Source of the DNA: Nocardioides sp. Root190
GTDB lineage: Bacteria; Actinomycetota; Actinomycetes; Propionibacteriales; Nocardioidaceae
Direction of reading: 5' to 3'
Assembly: GCF_001428565.1 (NCBI RefSeq)
Contig: NZ_LMIA01000009.1
Coordinates: 150,519 to 214,518, forward strand
Length of the DNA: 64,000 nt
This document shows positions 33,415 through 44,200 of this stretch, in pieces (position 1 is the first letter of the stretch; the number at the start of each line of letters is the position of its first letter). Below the pieces are notes generated by a model. That model searched no databases. It was given only the letters and a program-made list of their open reading frames with translations, and was not told the origin of the DNA. The position numbers and the translations under genes are program-made.

Positions 33415-34005
33415 ATGTGGTCTCGGGTTCCTCGTCTGGTGCTGGCCTCAGTGGTGTCCGCCAGCCTCGCCACCAGCCTCGTCGCGTGCGGCGACGACGA
33501 CCCGGCAACCGGTCCGTCCGACCCGTCGTCGAACGCCAGCACGGAGACCGGTGAACCGTCCGGCGACCCCGGCGAGCCGTCGGCCGAGCCCGCCACCGGA
33601 CCAGAGCTCGAGTCGAACAACCTGCGGATGCGACTGTTCGCGAGTCCCGACTGGAACGTCCGCACCCTCGGCACCCTGATGGGCGCGTCCCTCGACAGCG
33701 ACGACGGACTCTTCGAGGTCCGGGTCAGCGGCATTGCGACGACCTCGGAGGACCTCGAGCGGGACGCGGAGATCGCCGAGGAGAACGAGGCGATCGAGCG
33801 CACCAGCCCCCAGCGCGTCGCCAACCGGGTGATCCAGGGCGTCGAGCTCTTCGTCCTCGAGGGCGAGGACGACCGCTACCGCTCCGTCGTGCTCGGTGGC
33901 TTCCACAACGGCTACCAGGTCAACATCGACATCGACTTCCCGGCCGACTGGCCGGATGCGGACGCGTTGATCGAGTCGATGCTCGCCAGCGTCGAGTGGA
34001 AGTAG
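33415..34005 (+). CDS. Lipoprotein of unknown function
   Basis: A 196-residue lipoprotein: signal peptide with lipobox LVAC (Cys near 25), then a linker of Asp/Ser/Pro/Glu (about 28-65), then a compact alpha/beta domain of about 125 residues (LRMRLFASPDWNVRTLGTLM ... FHNGYQVNIDIDFP). I do not recognise the domain; the layout is like that of many actinobacterial surface lipoproteins that measure or bind something at the membrane. Start ATG 33415 follows GGGAGAAAGGG, and TAGCCT (33376-33381) is a possible -10. It is divergent from the helical pair and could share its control. Confidence 0.7.
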   Translation: MWSRVPRLVLASVVSASLATSLVACGDDDPATGPSDPSSNASTETGEPSGDPGEPSAEPATGPELESNNLRMRLFASPDWNVRTLGTLMGASLDSDDGLFEVRVSGIATTSEDLERDAEIAEENEAIERTSPQRVANRVIQGVELFVLEGEDDRYRSVVLGGFHNGYQVNIDIDFPADWPDADALIESMLASVEWK

Positions 34006-34021
34006 GCGGCGGCTCCGCCGC
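34006..34021 (+). terminator. Short hairpin after the lipoprotein gene
   Basis: GCGGCG and CGCCGC form a 6-bp GC stem around GCTC directly after the lipoprotein stop. It is short, with no U-tract, so it is at most a weak terminator. The rest of the gap to 34159 shows no gene. Confidence 0.3.
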
Positions 34022-34159
34022 ACCGAATACGACGGGGAGTCCCTCGGCGTTGGCCGCTGGTTCACCATCGGTTCGTTCGGGGTCGCGAGGGTGCAGAGCG
34101 TTCTGACCAGCCCCCGCCGGCGCTCGGGCCCGGCCGCACCCACCGAGGAACGCCTACCC

Positions 34160-37100
34160 GTGCGCATCCCACACCGCGGCACTCGTGCCGCCCTGGCCGC
34201 TCTTGTCGGCCTCGTCCCGATCTCCCTCGCCGTCCCGACCCTCGTCGCTGCGCCGGCCTCTGCCGCCGCGACCGACATCAAGGTCAACGAGATCATCACC
34301 AACAGCGCGACGTCCCCGGACTCGATCGAGCTCACGAACATCGGCGACCAGCCGGTCGACGTGTCCGGCTGGATCCTGAAGGACAACAACGACGCCCGTA
34401 CCCTCGCGATCGCGGGAGGTACGACGATCGCGCCCGGTTCCTTCCTCGCCATCCCGGTCGACGGGGTGACCAACGGCTTCGGCCTCGGCAACGGTGACGC
34501 GGCGCGGGTCTTCCTCGCCGACGGCACGACGCTCGTCGACGCCCACACCTTCCCCAGCCACTCGGCTCCGTCGTGGTCGCGTTGCGCCGACGGGACCGGA
34601 GAGTTCGTGCAGGCCACGACCGAGACCCTCGGTGCGGCCAACGACTGCGGATCCGTCGACGACCTGGTCATCAACGAGGTGGAGTCCAACGGCGACACCG
34701 TCAACGGTGACTGGATCGAGATCGGCAACCCGACCGGCGTTGCGCTCGACGTCTCGGGCCTGGTCGTCAAGGACGACGACGACACGCATGCCGTGACGAT
34801 CCCGGCCGCCACGACCGTCCCGGCCGGCGGCCTGGTCGCCGTGGTCACGGAGAACGCCGCCAAGACCGGTCCGGTCGGGGCCTTCGGCCTCGGCGGCGCG
34901 GACTCCGCGCGCCTCTTCCGGGCCGACGGCACCACGCTGATCGCCGAGCACACCTGGACGGCCCACGCCACGACGACGTACGGCCGCTGCCCCGACCTGG
35001 TCGGCGCCGTGGTCGCGACCGGCGAGGGCACGTTCGGTACGGCCAACGCCTGCCCGCTGCCGGCCGAGATCGACGCGGTCAACATCAACGAGGTCGAGTC
35101 CAACGGTGACACGACCGACTGGATCGAGCTGGTCAACACCGGCGCCGCTCCGGTCGACGTGTCGGGCTGGATCCTGCGCGACAACGACAACACCTCGGCA
35201 GCGACCGTCCCCGCCGCCACGACGCTCGCTGCCGGCGGCCACCTCGCCGTCGACACCGACGTCGCGACCGGCTCCACGGACTTCGGGCTCGGCGCAGCCG
35301 ACCAGGCGCGCCTCTTCCTGCCGGACGGCGTGACGCTCGTCGACTCCCACCAGTGGGCAGCGCACGCGCTGACGACGTACGGCCGCTGCCCCGACGGGAC
35401 GGGCGACTTCGCCCTCACCGAGGGTGGCACGAAGGGGGCAGCCAACGCCTGCGGCGGTGCCTCCGACCCGAACACGGTGAAGCTCAACGAGATCGAGTCC
35501 AACGGCGACGCCGTCGGGGACTGGGTCGAGATCACCAACACGGGCAACGCCCCGGTCAACATCTCCGGCTGGAAGCTCCGCGACTCCGCTGACGACCACC
35601 CGTTCGCGGTGGTCCCGGACAACACGATCCTGGCCGCGGGCGGCTTCCACTGGCTCTACACCGAGTTCCCGCCGCCGGGCTTCGGCCTCGGCGTCGACGA
35701 CTCCGTCACCCTCTTCCGCGCCGACGGTACGACGGTCGTCGACTCCCACAGCTGGACCGGCGGCCACGCTGCGACCACCGACGGCCGTTGCGCCGACGGC
35801 ACCGGCGAGTGGCAGACCACCACGGTGGCCACCAAGGGTGCGGCCAACGCGTGCAGCCCGATCCGGGTCAACGAGATCGAGTCGAACGACGCGGCCTCGG
35901 GGCCTGACTGGGTGGAGCTCGTCAACCTCTCCGACGCGCCGATCGACGTCGCCGGCTGGGTGATCAAGGACAGCACCGAGGTCGACCCGACCACCCTCCC
36001 GGCAGCGACCGTCGTACCGGCCAACGGCCACCTCGTCGTCACCGCGCTGGCGGCCGGTCTCGGCGGCACCGACGCGGTGCGGCTGTTCGACCCCAGCGCC
36101 AAGCTGATCGACTCGTCCAGCTGGGCGGCCCATGCCACCCAGACCCACGGTCGGTGCAAGGACGGTGTCGGCGCGTTCGTCGACAACGTCGCCCCCACCC
36201 CCGGTGCCGTCAACGACTGCCCCGGCCTCGACACCCAGGCCTGGCCGGGTTCGCAGTCCGTCACGGTCGCTGACCTGGCCGGCACCTTCAACCAGGACGC
36301 GAGCGGACTCGTCTTCGACCCGACCGACGCGAACACCGTCTGGGTCTCCCAGAACAAGGCCGGCACGCTGACGAAGCTGGTCAAGGACGGCGACACCTAC
36401 GTCCCCGCCGCTGGCTGGGCGCCGGGTCGCAACCCGAAGTACAACGACGGCACCGGCTCCCCGGACTCCGAGGGCATCACCTTCGGCCCGGACGGTGCGG
36501 TCTACCTCGCGACCGAGCGCAACAACGAGGTCAGCGGCGTCAGCAAGAACGCGGTGCTGCGCTACGAGCCCGAGACGTCGATGAACGCGACCGACGAGTG
36601 GTCCCTCAACGCGATCCTGCCCAGCCTCGGCGCCAACCTCGGCCTCGAGGGCATCACCTGGATCCCGGACGGCCACCTCACCAGCGGCGGGCTGGTCGAC
36701 CAGAGCACCAGTCAGGCCTACGACCCGACCGACTACCCGGACCACGGCACCGGCCTGTACGTCGTCGCCGTCGAGGGCACCGGTCTGCTGTACGTCGTGG
36801 CGCTCGACCAGACCAGCGCGGTCCAGGAGTCCGCTCACCTGATCGCGACCATCGACCCGCAGCTGAAGACCAATGCTGGTCCTCCCGGCGTCATGGACGT
36901 CGTGTGGGACCCGACGGCGGAGCAGCTCTGGGCGATCTGCGACGACAGCTGCGACGGTGTCTCGGTCACCCTGGCCCTCGAGTCCGGTGCCTTCGGCGTG
37001 ACGGCGGCGTACGACCGTCCGGTCGGGATGCCGAACCTCAACAACGAGGGCTTCGCCCTCGCGCCGGAGTCGTCCTGCACCGAGGGCACCAGGACGGTCC

Positions 37101-37717
37101 TGTGGGCCGACGACGGTGACACCGACGGGCACTCGCTGCGGGCGGGCACCTTCCCGTGCGCCGAGGTCGTCGACCCGGCACCGGTCGTCAATGTCGCCGC
37201 GCCGAGGATCTCCGGCACGGCCAAGGTCGGCCTGACCCTCAGCGGTTCGGCAGGCACGTGGACGCCGACTCCGGCGACCACGTCCTACCAGTGGCTGGCC
37301 GACGGCAAGGCGATCTCGGGGGCGAGCGGCACCAGGTTCAAGGTCGCGCCGAGCATGGTCGGCAAGCGGATCAGCCTGCGGGTCAGCGTGACCGCGGACG
37401 GCTTCCTCGCGGCGCAGAAGACCTCGGCCGCCACGGCCAGGGTCGTGCGCGCCGCGTTCGCCGTCCGGTCCGGACCGCGGCTGACCGGCACCCCGCGGGT
37501 GGGCAAGGTCCTCGCTGTACGGGTCGGCACCGTCAGCCCGGCTCCGTCGGTGTCCTACGCGTGGTACGTCAACGGCCGCCGGATCGCTGCCAGCGGCCCG
37601 AAGCTGCGCGTCCTGCGCAGGTGGGCCGGTGACCGGATCGCCGTCAAGGTGACCTACACCCGCACCGGGTGGACCACCGCGACGCGCAACACCCAGACGG
37701 TGAAGATCCGCCGCTGA
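34160..37717 (+). CDS. Large secreted protein with five lamin-tail domains
   Basis: An 1185-residue exported protein. A signal peptide (about 1-33, cut near ASA-A) is followed by five lamin-tail (LTD) beta domains of about 130-150 residues, each opening like NEIESNGD... and carrying WIEL and VSGW marks. After that comes a beta-propeller-like region (about 690-1015) with SEGITFGPDGAVYLATERNN and LGLEGITWIPDG, resembling esterase-like phytase or SdiA-regulated propellers. Two Ig-like repeats (SYQWLADGKAI, SYAWYVNGRRI) finish it. LTD modules in bacteria occur in cell-surface nucleases and adhesins; no nuclease motif is seen. GTG 34160 is chosen because it gives a clean signal peptide and follows GAGGAA; an upstream GTG at 34091 would put a long basic leader in front. 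Confidence 0.85.
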   Translation: MRIPHRGTRAALAALVGLVPISLAVPTLVAAPASAAATDIKVNEIITNSATSPDSIELTNIGDQPVDVSGWILKDNNDARTLAIAGGTTIAPGSFLAIPVDGVTNGFGLGNGDAARVFLADGTTLVDAHTFPSHSAPSWSRCADGTGEFVQATTETLGAANDCGSVDDLVINEVESNGDTVNGDWIEIGNPTGVALDVSGLVVKDDDDTHAVTIPAATTVPAGGLVAVVTENAAKTGPVGAFGLGGADSARLFRADGTTLIAEHTWTAHATTTYGRCPDLVGAVVATGEGTFGTANACPLPAEIDAVNINEVESNGDTTDWIELVNTGAAPVDVSGWILRDNDNTSAATVPAATTLAAGGHLAVDTDVATGSTDFGLGAADQARLFLPDGVTLVDSHQWAAHALTTYGRCPDGTGDFALTEGGTKGAANACGGASDPNTVKLNEIESNGDAVGDWVEITNTGNAPVNISGWKLRDSADDHPFAVVPDNTILAAGGFHWLYTEFPPPGFGLGVDDSVTLFRADGTTVVDSHSWTGGHAATTDGRCADGTGEWQTTTVATKGAANACSPIRVNEIESNDAASGPDWVELVNLSDAPIDVAGWVIKDSTEVDPTTLPAATVVPANGHLVVTALAAGLGGTDAVRLFDPSAKLIDSSSWAAHATQTHGRCKDGVGAFVDNVAPTPGAVNDCPGLDTQAWPGSQSVTVADLAGTFNQDASGLVFDPTDANTVWVSQNKAGTLTKLVKDGDTYVPAAGWAPGRNPKYNDGTGSPDSEGITFGPDGAVYLATERNNEVSGVSKNAVLRYEPETSMNATDEWSLNAILPSLGANLGLEGITWIPDGHLTSGGLVDQSTSQAYDPTDYPDHGTGLYVVAVEGTGLLYVVALDQTSAVQESAHLIATIDPQLKTNAGPPGVMDVVWDPTAEQLWAICDDSCDGVSVTLALESGAFGVTAAYDRPVGMPNLNNEGFALAPESSCTEGTRTVLWADDGDTDGHSLRAGTFPCAEVVDPAPVVNVAAPRISGTAKVGLTLSGSAGTWTPTPATTSYQWLADGKAISGASGTRFKVAPSMVGKRISLRVSVTADGFLAAQKTSAATARVVRAAFAVRSGPRLTGTPRVGKVLAVRVGTVSPAPSVSYAWYVNGRRIAASGPKLRVLRRWAGDRIAVKVTYTRTGWTTATRNTQTVKIRR

Positions 37718-37746
37718 CAGGCACCGACACGGTGGTGCCCACCGAA

Positions 37747-37785
37747 CGCAACAGGCCCCGGTCGAATCGACCGGGGCCTGTTGCG
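37747..37785. terminator. Strong bidirectional terminator hairpin
   Basis: Arms 37747-37765 and 37767-37785 are a perfect 19-bp inverted repeat with a minimal centre (about 5 nt if the inner pairs open). It lies between the converging stops of the lamin-tail gene (37717) and the Ig-repeat gene (37810), the classic place for a two-way terminator. Confidence 0.75.
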
Positions 37786-37809
37786 TGCGTGGAACGGTGA
37801 GGGTGAGGC

Positions 37810-40800
37810 TCAGTCCTCAGGGTCCTCGTAGAGTCCGACGGCGACGGCAGGTGCGTAGCTGTCATTGCCGCCGAAGCGGACCTCGAAGCCCTGCAGCATC
37901 AGCGCGAACGTCCGCAGCGGCACGTCGCACTTGGCGTAGCCCGACGCGTTGGTGACCGCGGTGCACACCGACGTCACGTTGCCGTTGAGGACCGGTCCCG
38001 TCGTGAACACCAGCGCCTGCCCGACCAGCGGCTCGCCGTCGAGACCGGTGAGCGTGGCCTCCACCCGCGAGTAGTTGTCGATCGGGGCGTCGGCGACGTC
38101 GTGCGCGACCAGGGTGGCCTGGGCCCGCTCGACGACCTGGACCAGCACCGGGGAGGTGCTGGGGGAGTGGCTGGTGTCGCCGGAGTACGACGCGGTGATC
38201 TCGTGGCTGCCGGCCGCGAACCCCTCGACCTCGAGCGAGGCCGTGGTGGCGCCGTCCGCGGTCTCGAGGTCAGCACTGCCGAGGACGTCGTCGCCGGAGC
38301 TGAACGTCACCGTGCCGCTCGGGGCACCCAGTCCGGGCGACGCGTTGGCGACGGTCGAGGTCAGGGTGACCGTGCCGCCGTACGTCGACGGGTTGGCGTC
38401 CGAGTCGATGCCGGTGACGGTGTCCGAGGCGCCGATCGACTGGGTCGTCGTCGCCACGTGGCCCTCGAAGTTGAAGTTGCCGAGGTAGACCGCGCGGATC
38501 TCGTGCTGTCCGGGAGCCAGTGCCGCCGTGGAGAAGGAGGCGGTGCTGGTCACCGCGGCCGAGGCCGGGGTGAGGCTGACCGCTCCGAGCAGCGTCCCGC
38601 CCTTCCAGAACTGGACCACGCCCGTGGGCTTGCCGGTGGCCGGGGCCACCGCCTTGACCGTGGCGGTGAAGCTCACGGTCTGGCCGTGGGAAGCGCTCGG
38701 CGTCGCGGACTCGAGCGTCATCGACGTCGCGCCCTTCGTCACGTTCTGGCCGTTGCCCTGGTCGAGGACACCGGTGCTCGCGACGAAGCGGGCATCGCCG
38801 TTGTAGTTCGCGCCGATCCGGTAGGAGCCCGGGGACAGCGAGCTGAACGCGTTGCTGAGGGCCTCACCGTCGACGAGCGTCACCGGAGAACCCAGGTTCG
38901 CGCCGTTGACGGTGAACTGGACGGTTCCGGTGGGAGTGCCGACGCCGGGCGCGACGGGCGCGATCCGGGCCGTGAAGCGCACGCCCTGACCGGACTGCGA
39001 CGGGTTGACCGAGGAGGTCAGCACGGCGGAGGTCTGCGCCCGCTGCACCTTCTGTGCGACCGACCCGTTGCTGCCGTTGAAGCTGTCGTCGCCGTCGTAC
39101 GTCGCCTCGATGGCGTGCTGGCCGACCGCGAGGCTGTCCACCGTGATCGATGCGACGCCGCCGGTGCTGGAGCTGACCGGGGCCGACCCGAGCACCGTGG
39201 TGCCGTTGGTGAAGGTCACCGTGCCCGACGGGGAACCCGCGCCGGGAGCGATCACGCCGACGGTCGCCGTGAAGGTCACCGGCTGGCCCGTGACCGACAC
39301 CGGCGAGGAGCTGGTGACGGTCGTCTTCGTCGCGGCCTTGTTCACCGTGTGGTTGGCCACGGTGGAGGTGCTGGTGACGAAGTTCGGGTCGGCGCTGAGG
39401 TAGCGCGCCTTGACCTGGTGCGAGCCCCGGACCAGCGTGCTCGTGACGAGCTCCGCCGAACCGTTCTCGAGCTCGACGAACGCGCTCGACTCACCGTCGA
39501 TCTCGAACTGGACGAAGCCGACCGGCGAACCCGTGGCGGGGCTGACCGGGGTCACCGTCGCGGTGACGGTGACCGGCTGGCCGACCACGGACGGGTTCGG
39601 CGAGCTGCTCACCGTCGTCGTCGTCTGGGCGGCGGAGACCTCCTGCCCGAGGGTGTCCGAGGCGCCGGCGAACCGGGTGTCGCCCTCGTAGTTGGCGGTG
39701 ATGACGTGGTCGCCCGCGTCGAGACCGGTCGCCGGGGAGACCGCGGTGCCGTTGTTGAGCGGCACCGGGGCACCGATCGGGTCACCATCGGCCGAGAACT
39801 GGACCGTGCCGGTGGGCTCACCGGCGCCGGCGCCGACGACGTCGACCTCGGCGGTGAAGGTGAGGGGCTCGCCGGCGACGGCGTCCGGGTTGGAGGTGGA
39901 CAGTGCGACCGTGGTGTCCGCGCGGTTCACGCCGTGGGTGATCGCCGCCGAGTTGCTCGCCGCGAAGTCACCGTTGCCGTTGTACGTCGCCACGACGTCG
40001 TGGTTGCCGGGCGAGAGGTTGCTGATGGTGAGGTCGGCGTGGTCGCCGTCGAGCGCGACGGCGGTGCCGTACGGCTCGCCGTCGATCGTGAACTGGACCG
40101 CACCGCCGGGGTTGCCGACGCCCGGTGCCACCACATCGACGGTGGCGGTGAAGGTGACCGCCTCGCCGCTCACGGTCGGGGAGCCGCTGCTGGTGAGCAC
40201 GGTCGAGGTCGGAGCCTTGCCGACACTCAGCTGAGCGGTGTTCGCGTTGCTGGTGAGCAGGTTGCCGTCGCCGCTGTAGCGCGCACCGATGGCGTGGTTG
40301 CCGGTGCTCAGCGAGTCGATCGACGACGAGGTGGCCAAGCCGTTGACGACACCCACGGGAGCGCCGTGGTCGTTGCCGTCGATGGTGAACTGCACGGTCC
40401 CGGTCGGGTCACTGGTGCCGTTGACCCGGGTGACCTGGGCGGTGAAGGAGACGGCCTCGCCGTGGACGACCGGAGCCGGCTGGAGCACGGTCGTCGTCGA
40501 CGGGTTCTTCTGCACGGTGAACTCGGTCGTGGTGCTCGAGGCACGGTAGAAGGTCGTCTGGGCGAAGGCTGCCGTCACCGTGGTGGTGCGCGGCGGGCCC
40601 GACACGGGCAGCGAGGCGGTGGCCACGCCGTTGCCGTTGGTCGTCGCGCTGACCGTGGCACCCCCGGCGAGCGTGAAGCTCACCGAGCGGTTGGGCAGTA
40701 CGGAGGCGGCGAGGTTCGGGTCAGTGAGCGTGGCGCTCACCGTGACCGACGTGTTCTGCGCACCCTCCGTGGCACCCGAGTACGCGAGCTGGGTGATGTT

Positions 40801-41187
40801 GTCGATCGTGACCGACCGGTTGGTGGTGGTGGTGCTGTTCGTGCAGTACAGGAACCCGGAGCGCTTCCGCTCGATCGCCCGGGCCGTGTAGGCGCCGTTG
40901 GTGTAGGCGTGGGTGTCGAAGGTGACGGTCTTGGCGCCCGTCCCTCCCTGCACGCTCTCGAACACCACGGTCCCACCGCTGTTGATCAGCTGCAGGGTGG
41001 TCTGCGGACCGCTGCCGGCGAGGCAGGCGGTGCCGTCGGAGGCGCCACCGGCGGAGATGGTGGCGTTGCCGCGGAGCACGGCGTTGGCGGCGGGGCCGGT
41101 GATGTCGGCCGCGGCCGACGACGCCAGCAGGACGGGGAGGCCGAGGGCCACCGCGAGCGCCGCGATGGCGGCGATCAGTCTGCGCAC
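37810..41187 (-). CDS. Secreted Ig-repeat protein, eight Big_3_5-like repeats
   Basis: An 1125-residue exported protein. A signal peptide (about 1-27) is followed by an N-terminal beta domain with paired cysteines (about 30-125), an invasin-like domain (about 130-225), eight tandem Big_3_5-type Ig domains of about 95 residues each, and a C-terminal domain with a Cys pair and acidic end. The repeats share GTVQFTIDG and G-x-H-x-I-x-A-x-Y-x-G-D marks. No LPxTG anchor or transmembrane tail is visible. GTG 41187 is preferred because GAAAGGA lies 9 nt upstream, as in other secreted genes here; the two ATGs at 41205 and 41202 would themselves contain part of that signal. It follows its paralogue by 26 bp, probably in one operon. 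Confidence 0.8.
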   Translation of the reverse strand: MRRLIAAIAALAVALGLPVLLASSAAADITGPAANAVLRGNATISAGGASDGTACLAGSGPQTTLQLINSGGTVVFESVQGGTGAKTVTFDTHAYTNGAYTARAIERKRSGFLYCTNSTTTTNRSVTIDNITQLAYSGATEGAQNTSVTVSATLTDPNLAASVLPNRSVSFTLAGGATVSATTNGNGVATASLPVSGPPRTTTVTAAFAQTTFYRASSTTTEFTVQKNPSTTTVLQPAPVVHGEAVSFTAQVTRVNGTSDPTGTVQFTIDGNDHGAPVGVVNGLATSSSIDSLSTGNHAIGARYSGDGNLLTSNANTAQLSVGKAPTSTVLTSSGSPTVSGEAVTFTATVDVVAPGVGNPGGAVQFTIDGEPYGTAVALDGDHADLTISNLSPGNHDVVATYNGNGDFAASNSAAITHGVNRADTTVALSTSNPDAVAGEPLTFTAEVDVVGAGAGEPTGTVQFSADGDPIGAPVPLNNGTAVSPATGLDAGDHVITANYEGDTRFAGASDTLGQEVSAAQTTTTVSSSPNPSVVGQPVTVTATVTPVSPATGSPVGFVQFEIDGESSAFVELENGSAELVTSTLVRGSHQVKARYLSADPNFVTSTSTVANHTVNKAATKTTVTSSSPVSVTGQPVTFTATVGVIAPGAGSPSGTVTFTNGTTVLGSAPVSSSTGGVASITVDSLAVGQHAIEATYDGDDSFNGSNGSVAQKVQRAQTSAVLTSSVNPSQSGQGVRFTARIAPVAPGVGTPTGTVQFTVNGANLGSPVTLVDGEALSNAFSSLSPGSYRIGANYNGDARFVASTGVLDQGNGQNVTKGATSMTLESATPSASHGQTVSFTATVKAVAPATGKPTGVVQFWKGGTLLGAVSLTPASAAVTSTASFSTAALAPGQHEIRAVYLGNFNFEGHVATTTQSIGASDTVTGIDSDANPSTYGGTVTLTSTVANASPGLGAPSGTVTFSSGDDVLGSADLETADGATTASLEVEGFAAGSHEITASYSGDTSHSPSTSPVLVQVVERAQATLVAHDVADAPIDNYSRVEATLTGLDGEPLVGQALVFTTGPVLNGNVTSVCTAVTNASGYAKCDVPLRTFALMLQGFEVRFGGNDSYAPAVAVGLYEDPED

Positions 41188-41213
41188 GAGAGTTCCTTTC
41201 ATCATGACCGGAC

Positions 41214-44200
41214 TCACTTGAGGATGGCGCCGCGCGCCGTGGAGGAGAGGTGGTTGGCGTCCCCGAGGAAGGTGGCCGTGTAGCCGCCGTTCAGGATCAG
41301 CGCCAGGAGCTGCGTGGCGCCGTTGCACGACGCCGTCCCGGAGCCGTTGGTCGCCGTCGTGCAGACGACCTTCGTGCCGACCTTGAACTCGACCGGAACA
41401 CCCGCGAGCGGTCCGCCGCCGGACGTGACCGTCGCGCGGAGGAGTCCGAGCGGGAGGCCCAGGGGCGTCAGCGACACGACGGCCGCATCTGCCTTGACGG
41501 CCGTGGCCCGCTTGGCGACGGTGATGCTGCCGTTGGCGGAGCTGCTGCCGTCCCAGATCGGGTTGCCGGCGTACACGGCGCGGAGCTGGTAGGTCCCCGC
41601 GGGGAGCGCAGCCGTCTCGAGCGTCGCGGTGCTGGACAGCCCGTCACTCGGCCCGATGGGCAGGAGCAGCGGCACGCTGCCGATCTCGGCACCGTTCGCC
41701 AGGAACCGCACGGCACCCGTCGGCGCGCCGTGGCTGCCGTTGGCGGAGGTGACCTTCGCCGTCAGGCGCAGGGTCTCGCCGTAGGTGACGGTGGTGGGCG
41801 AGATGGTGAGGGTGGTGGTGGTCGCCACCCTCGCCACCGACTGCGCCAGCTCGGCGAGCTCGGGCTGGAAGTGCAGGTCGCCGGAGTAGAGCGCGGTGAC
41901 GGTGTGGTCACCGGGCGCCAGGTCGTCGAGCACTGCGCTGGAGGCCGAGCCGTCGACCAGCTCGACGGCATCGCCGACGGGCTGACCGTCGACCGAGAAC
42001 TGCACGAACCCGGTCGGCGTCCCGGTGCCCAGGACCTGCGAGGTGACGTCGACGGAGAACCGCACGTCCTCGCCGACCTCGGCGTCGGGGTTCGACGAGC
42101 TCAGCTCGACGTCGACGCCGGCCGCTGCGACGGTCTGCGTCAGCAGGTCACCGCTGCCGGAGAAGCCGGGCTGCGGGGTGAAGGCCGCGATCACGAGGTG
42201 GTCGCCGGGGTCGGGGGACGCGAGGGTCGCGCTCTCCGCCACGCCGTCACCGTTCACGGCCACCGGGTCACCGAAGTCCGACCCGTCGACGGAGAACTGG
42301 ACCGTGCCGTTCGGCGCGCTCCCGTCCCCGGTCTCGACCTCGGCCGTGAAGGTGATCAGCTCGCCGTACGTCGAGGGGTTCGTGCTCGAGGACAGCACGG
42401 TCGACGTCTCGATGACCGCCGTCCCCTCGATCACGGTGTGGCTGACCGACTCGGACTGGCTGGAGCGGTAGTCGGCGTCGCCGGCGTAGCGGGCGCTCAG
42501 CTGGTAGCCGCCCGGCGCGAGGTCGGAGACGTCCAGCGTCGCAGTGCTGCCGGGGCCGGTGCCGCCGAGCGGCGAGGAGCCGATCACGTCGGTGCCGGCG
42601 TAGAAGGTCACCGTGCCGGTCGGGGAACCCGAGCCGGGGCTGACCGCAGCCACGCTCGCCGTCAGGCGGACCTCCTGGTCCTGCAGGGACGGCGTCGGGT
42701 TCGCCACCAGCGCGATGCTGGTGTCGGCCTGGGTGACGTCCTGCTCGACCTGGTCGGAGCCGGTCAGGTAGCGCGCGCTGCCCGAGTACGACGCCGCAAG
42801 GGTGTGCGCACCGGTGGTCAGCGAGGTGAGCGGAGCGAAGGTGGCCGAGCCGTTGGTGAGGGCGACCGGAGCACCGCTCGGGTTGCCGTCGACCAGCAGC
42901 TGGACCGTTCCGTCGGGCGTTCCGCCGCCGGGGGCCTCGGCGGCCACGACGACCGTCAGGCCGACGGCTTCACCGGTGACCGTGCTGGCGTCGGTTGCGG
43001 AGAGCTCCACGTCGACCGCGGCCTTGCTGACGGCCACGCCGCGCGGGGAGGCCGAGCTCGGACCGAAGACGTCGTCGCCGGAGTAGGTGGCGACGACCGG
43101 GTTGTTGCCGACCGCGAGGGTGTCCACGGACACCTCCGCGGAGCCGTCGGCGGCCAGGCCGGAGCGGCCGACCTCGTCGCCGTTGACGGTGAAGACGACC
43201 TCGCCGGTGGGCGTTCCGGTCGCGGTGGTGACCGTCGCGCCGAGCAGGACCGCCTGTCCGTAGACGGTGGTGGTCGGGCTCGCCGTCGACGTGGTGGTGG
43301 TCGCCTTGAGCGGCTCGCGGACCCGGAAGGTCACCGCGGCCGAGGTGCTGCCGGCGTGGTCGCTGGTGCCGGAGTAGACCGCGACGACGAGGTGGTCGCC
43401 GAGGCCGAGCGTCGAGAGCGCCGGGCTCGTGGCGGAGCCGCCGGTGAGCGCGATCGCGGGACCGAAGTCGGAACCGTCGACCTTGAACTGGACCGAGCCG
43501 CCCGGGGTCGCGCCGTGCGTCGGGGTGACCGAGGCGGTGAAGCGGACCGGGTCACCGACGGTGACGACGGCGGGGTCGGCGACCACGGTGGTGGACGTCG
43601 CGACCGTGCCGACGGTGAAGGCGGTGGAGGTCGAGGCGGCCTCCAGGCCGGCGTCGCCGGCGTACGACGCCGTGATGGTCGCGCTGCGCGGCGGACCGGC
43701 GGCGGCGATGGTGGTCTCGGCGACACCTGCGGCGTTGGTCGTCGCGGTGGTGGTGGCACCACCGGACAACGCGAAGGTGATCGTCCTGTTGGCGACGCTC
43801 TCACCGGTCAGGTCGACGAGCTTGGCCGACACGGTGGCGTTCGTGCCCTGCGGGGTGCTCGTGTCACCGGTGTAGGTGATGGTCGAGCAGTTCTTCGGCG
43901 TGACGACGACGGTCGAGGTGCTGGAGGCGCCACCGGCGGTGGTCACGATGCCCCAGCTGCCGCGGATCCCGGAGCGCTGGTAGCCGTCGGCCTCGGCAGG
44001 TGCCTGCAGGGTGGCGGTGTAGTTGCCACCGGCGGTGGTGGTCGTCGTGGTCGTGGACGTCGCGCCCGCGGTGAGCGGCGACCTGTCCAGGGCGACGGTG
44101 ACCGGGACGCCAGCCGTGCCGCTGCTGAGCTTGCCGGCGATGGAGATGTCACCGCCGGCGCAGGTCAGCGACGGAGTGACGGTGCTGGTCAGGGTGGTGG

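Noticed and set aside
34154..37132. A 992-codon antisense frame across the lamin-tail gene
   Set aside because: Same cause; the sense strand has repeated LTD motifs.
41203..41205. ATG-ATG at 41202/41205 as start of the eight-repeat Ig protein
   Set aside because: Those bases lie next to the GAAAGGA ribosome site that best serves GTG 41187. Not excluded, only less likely.
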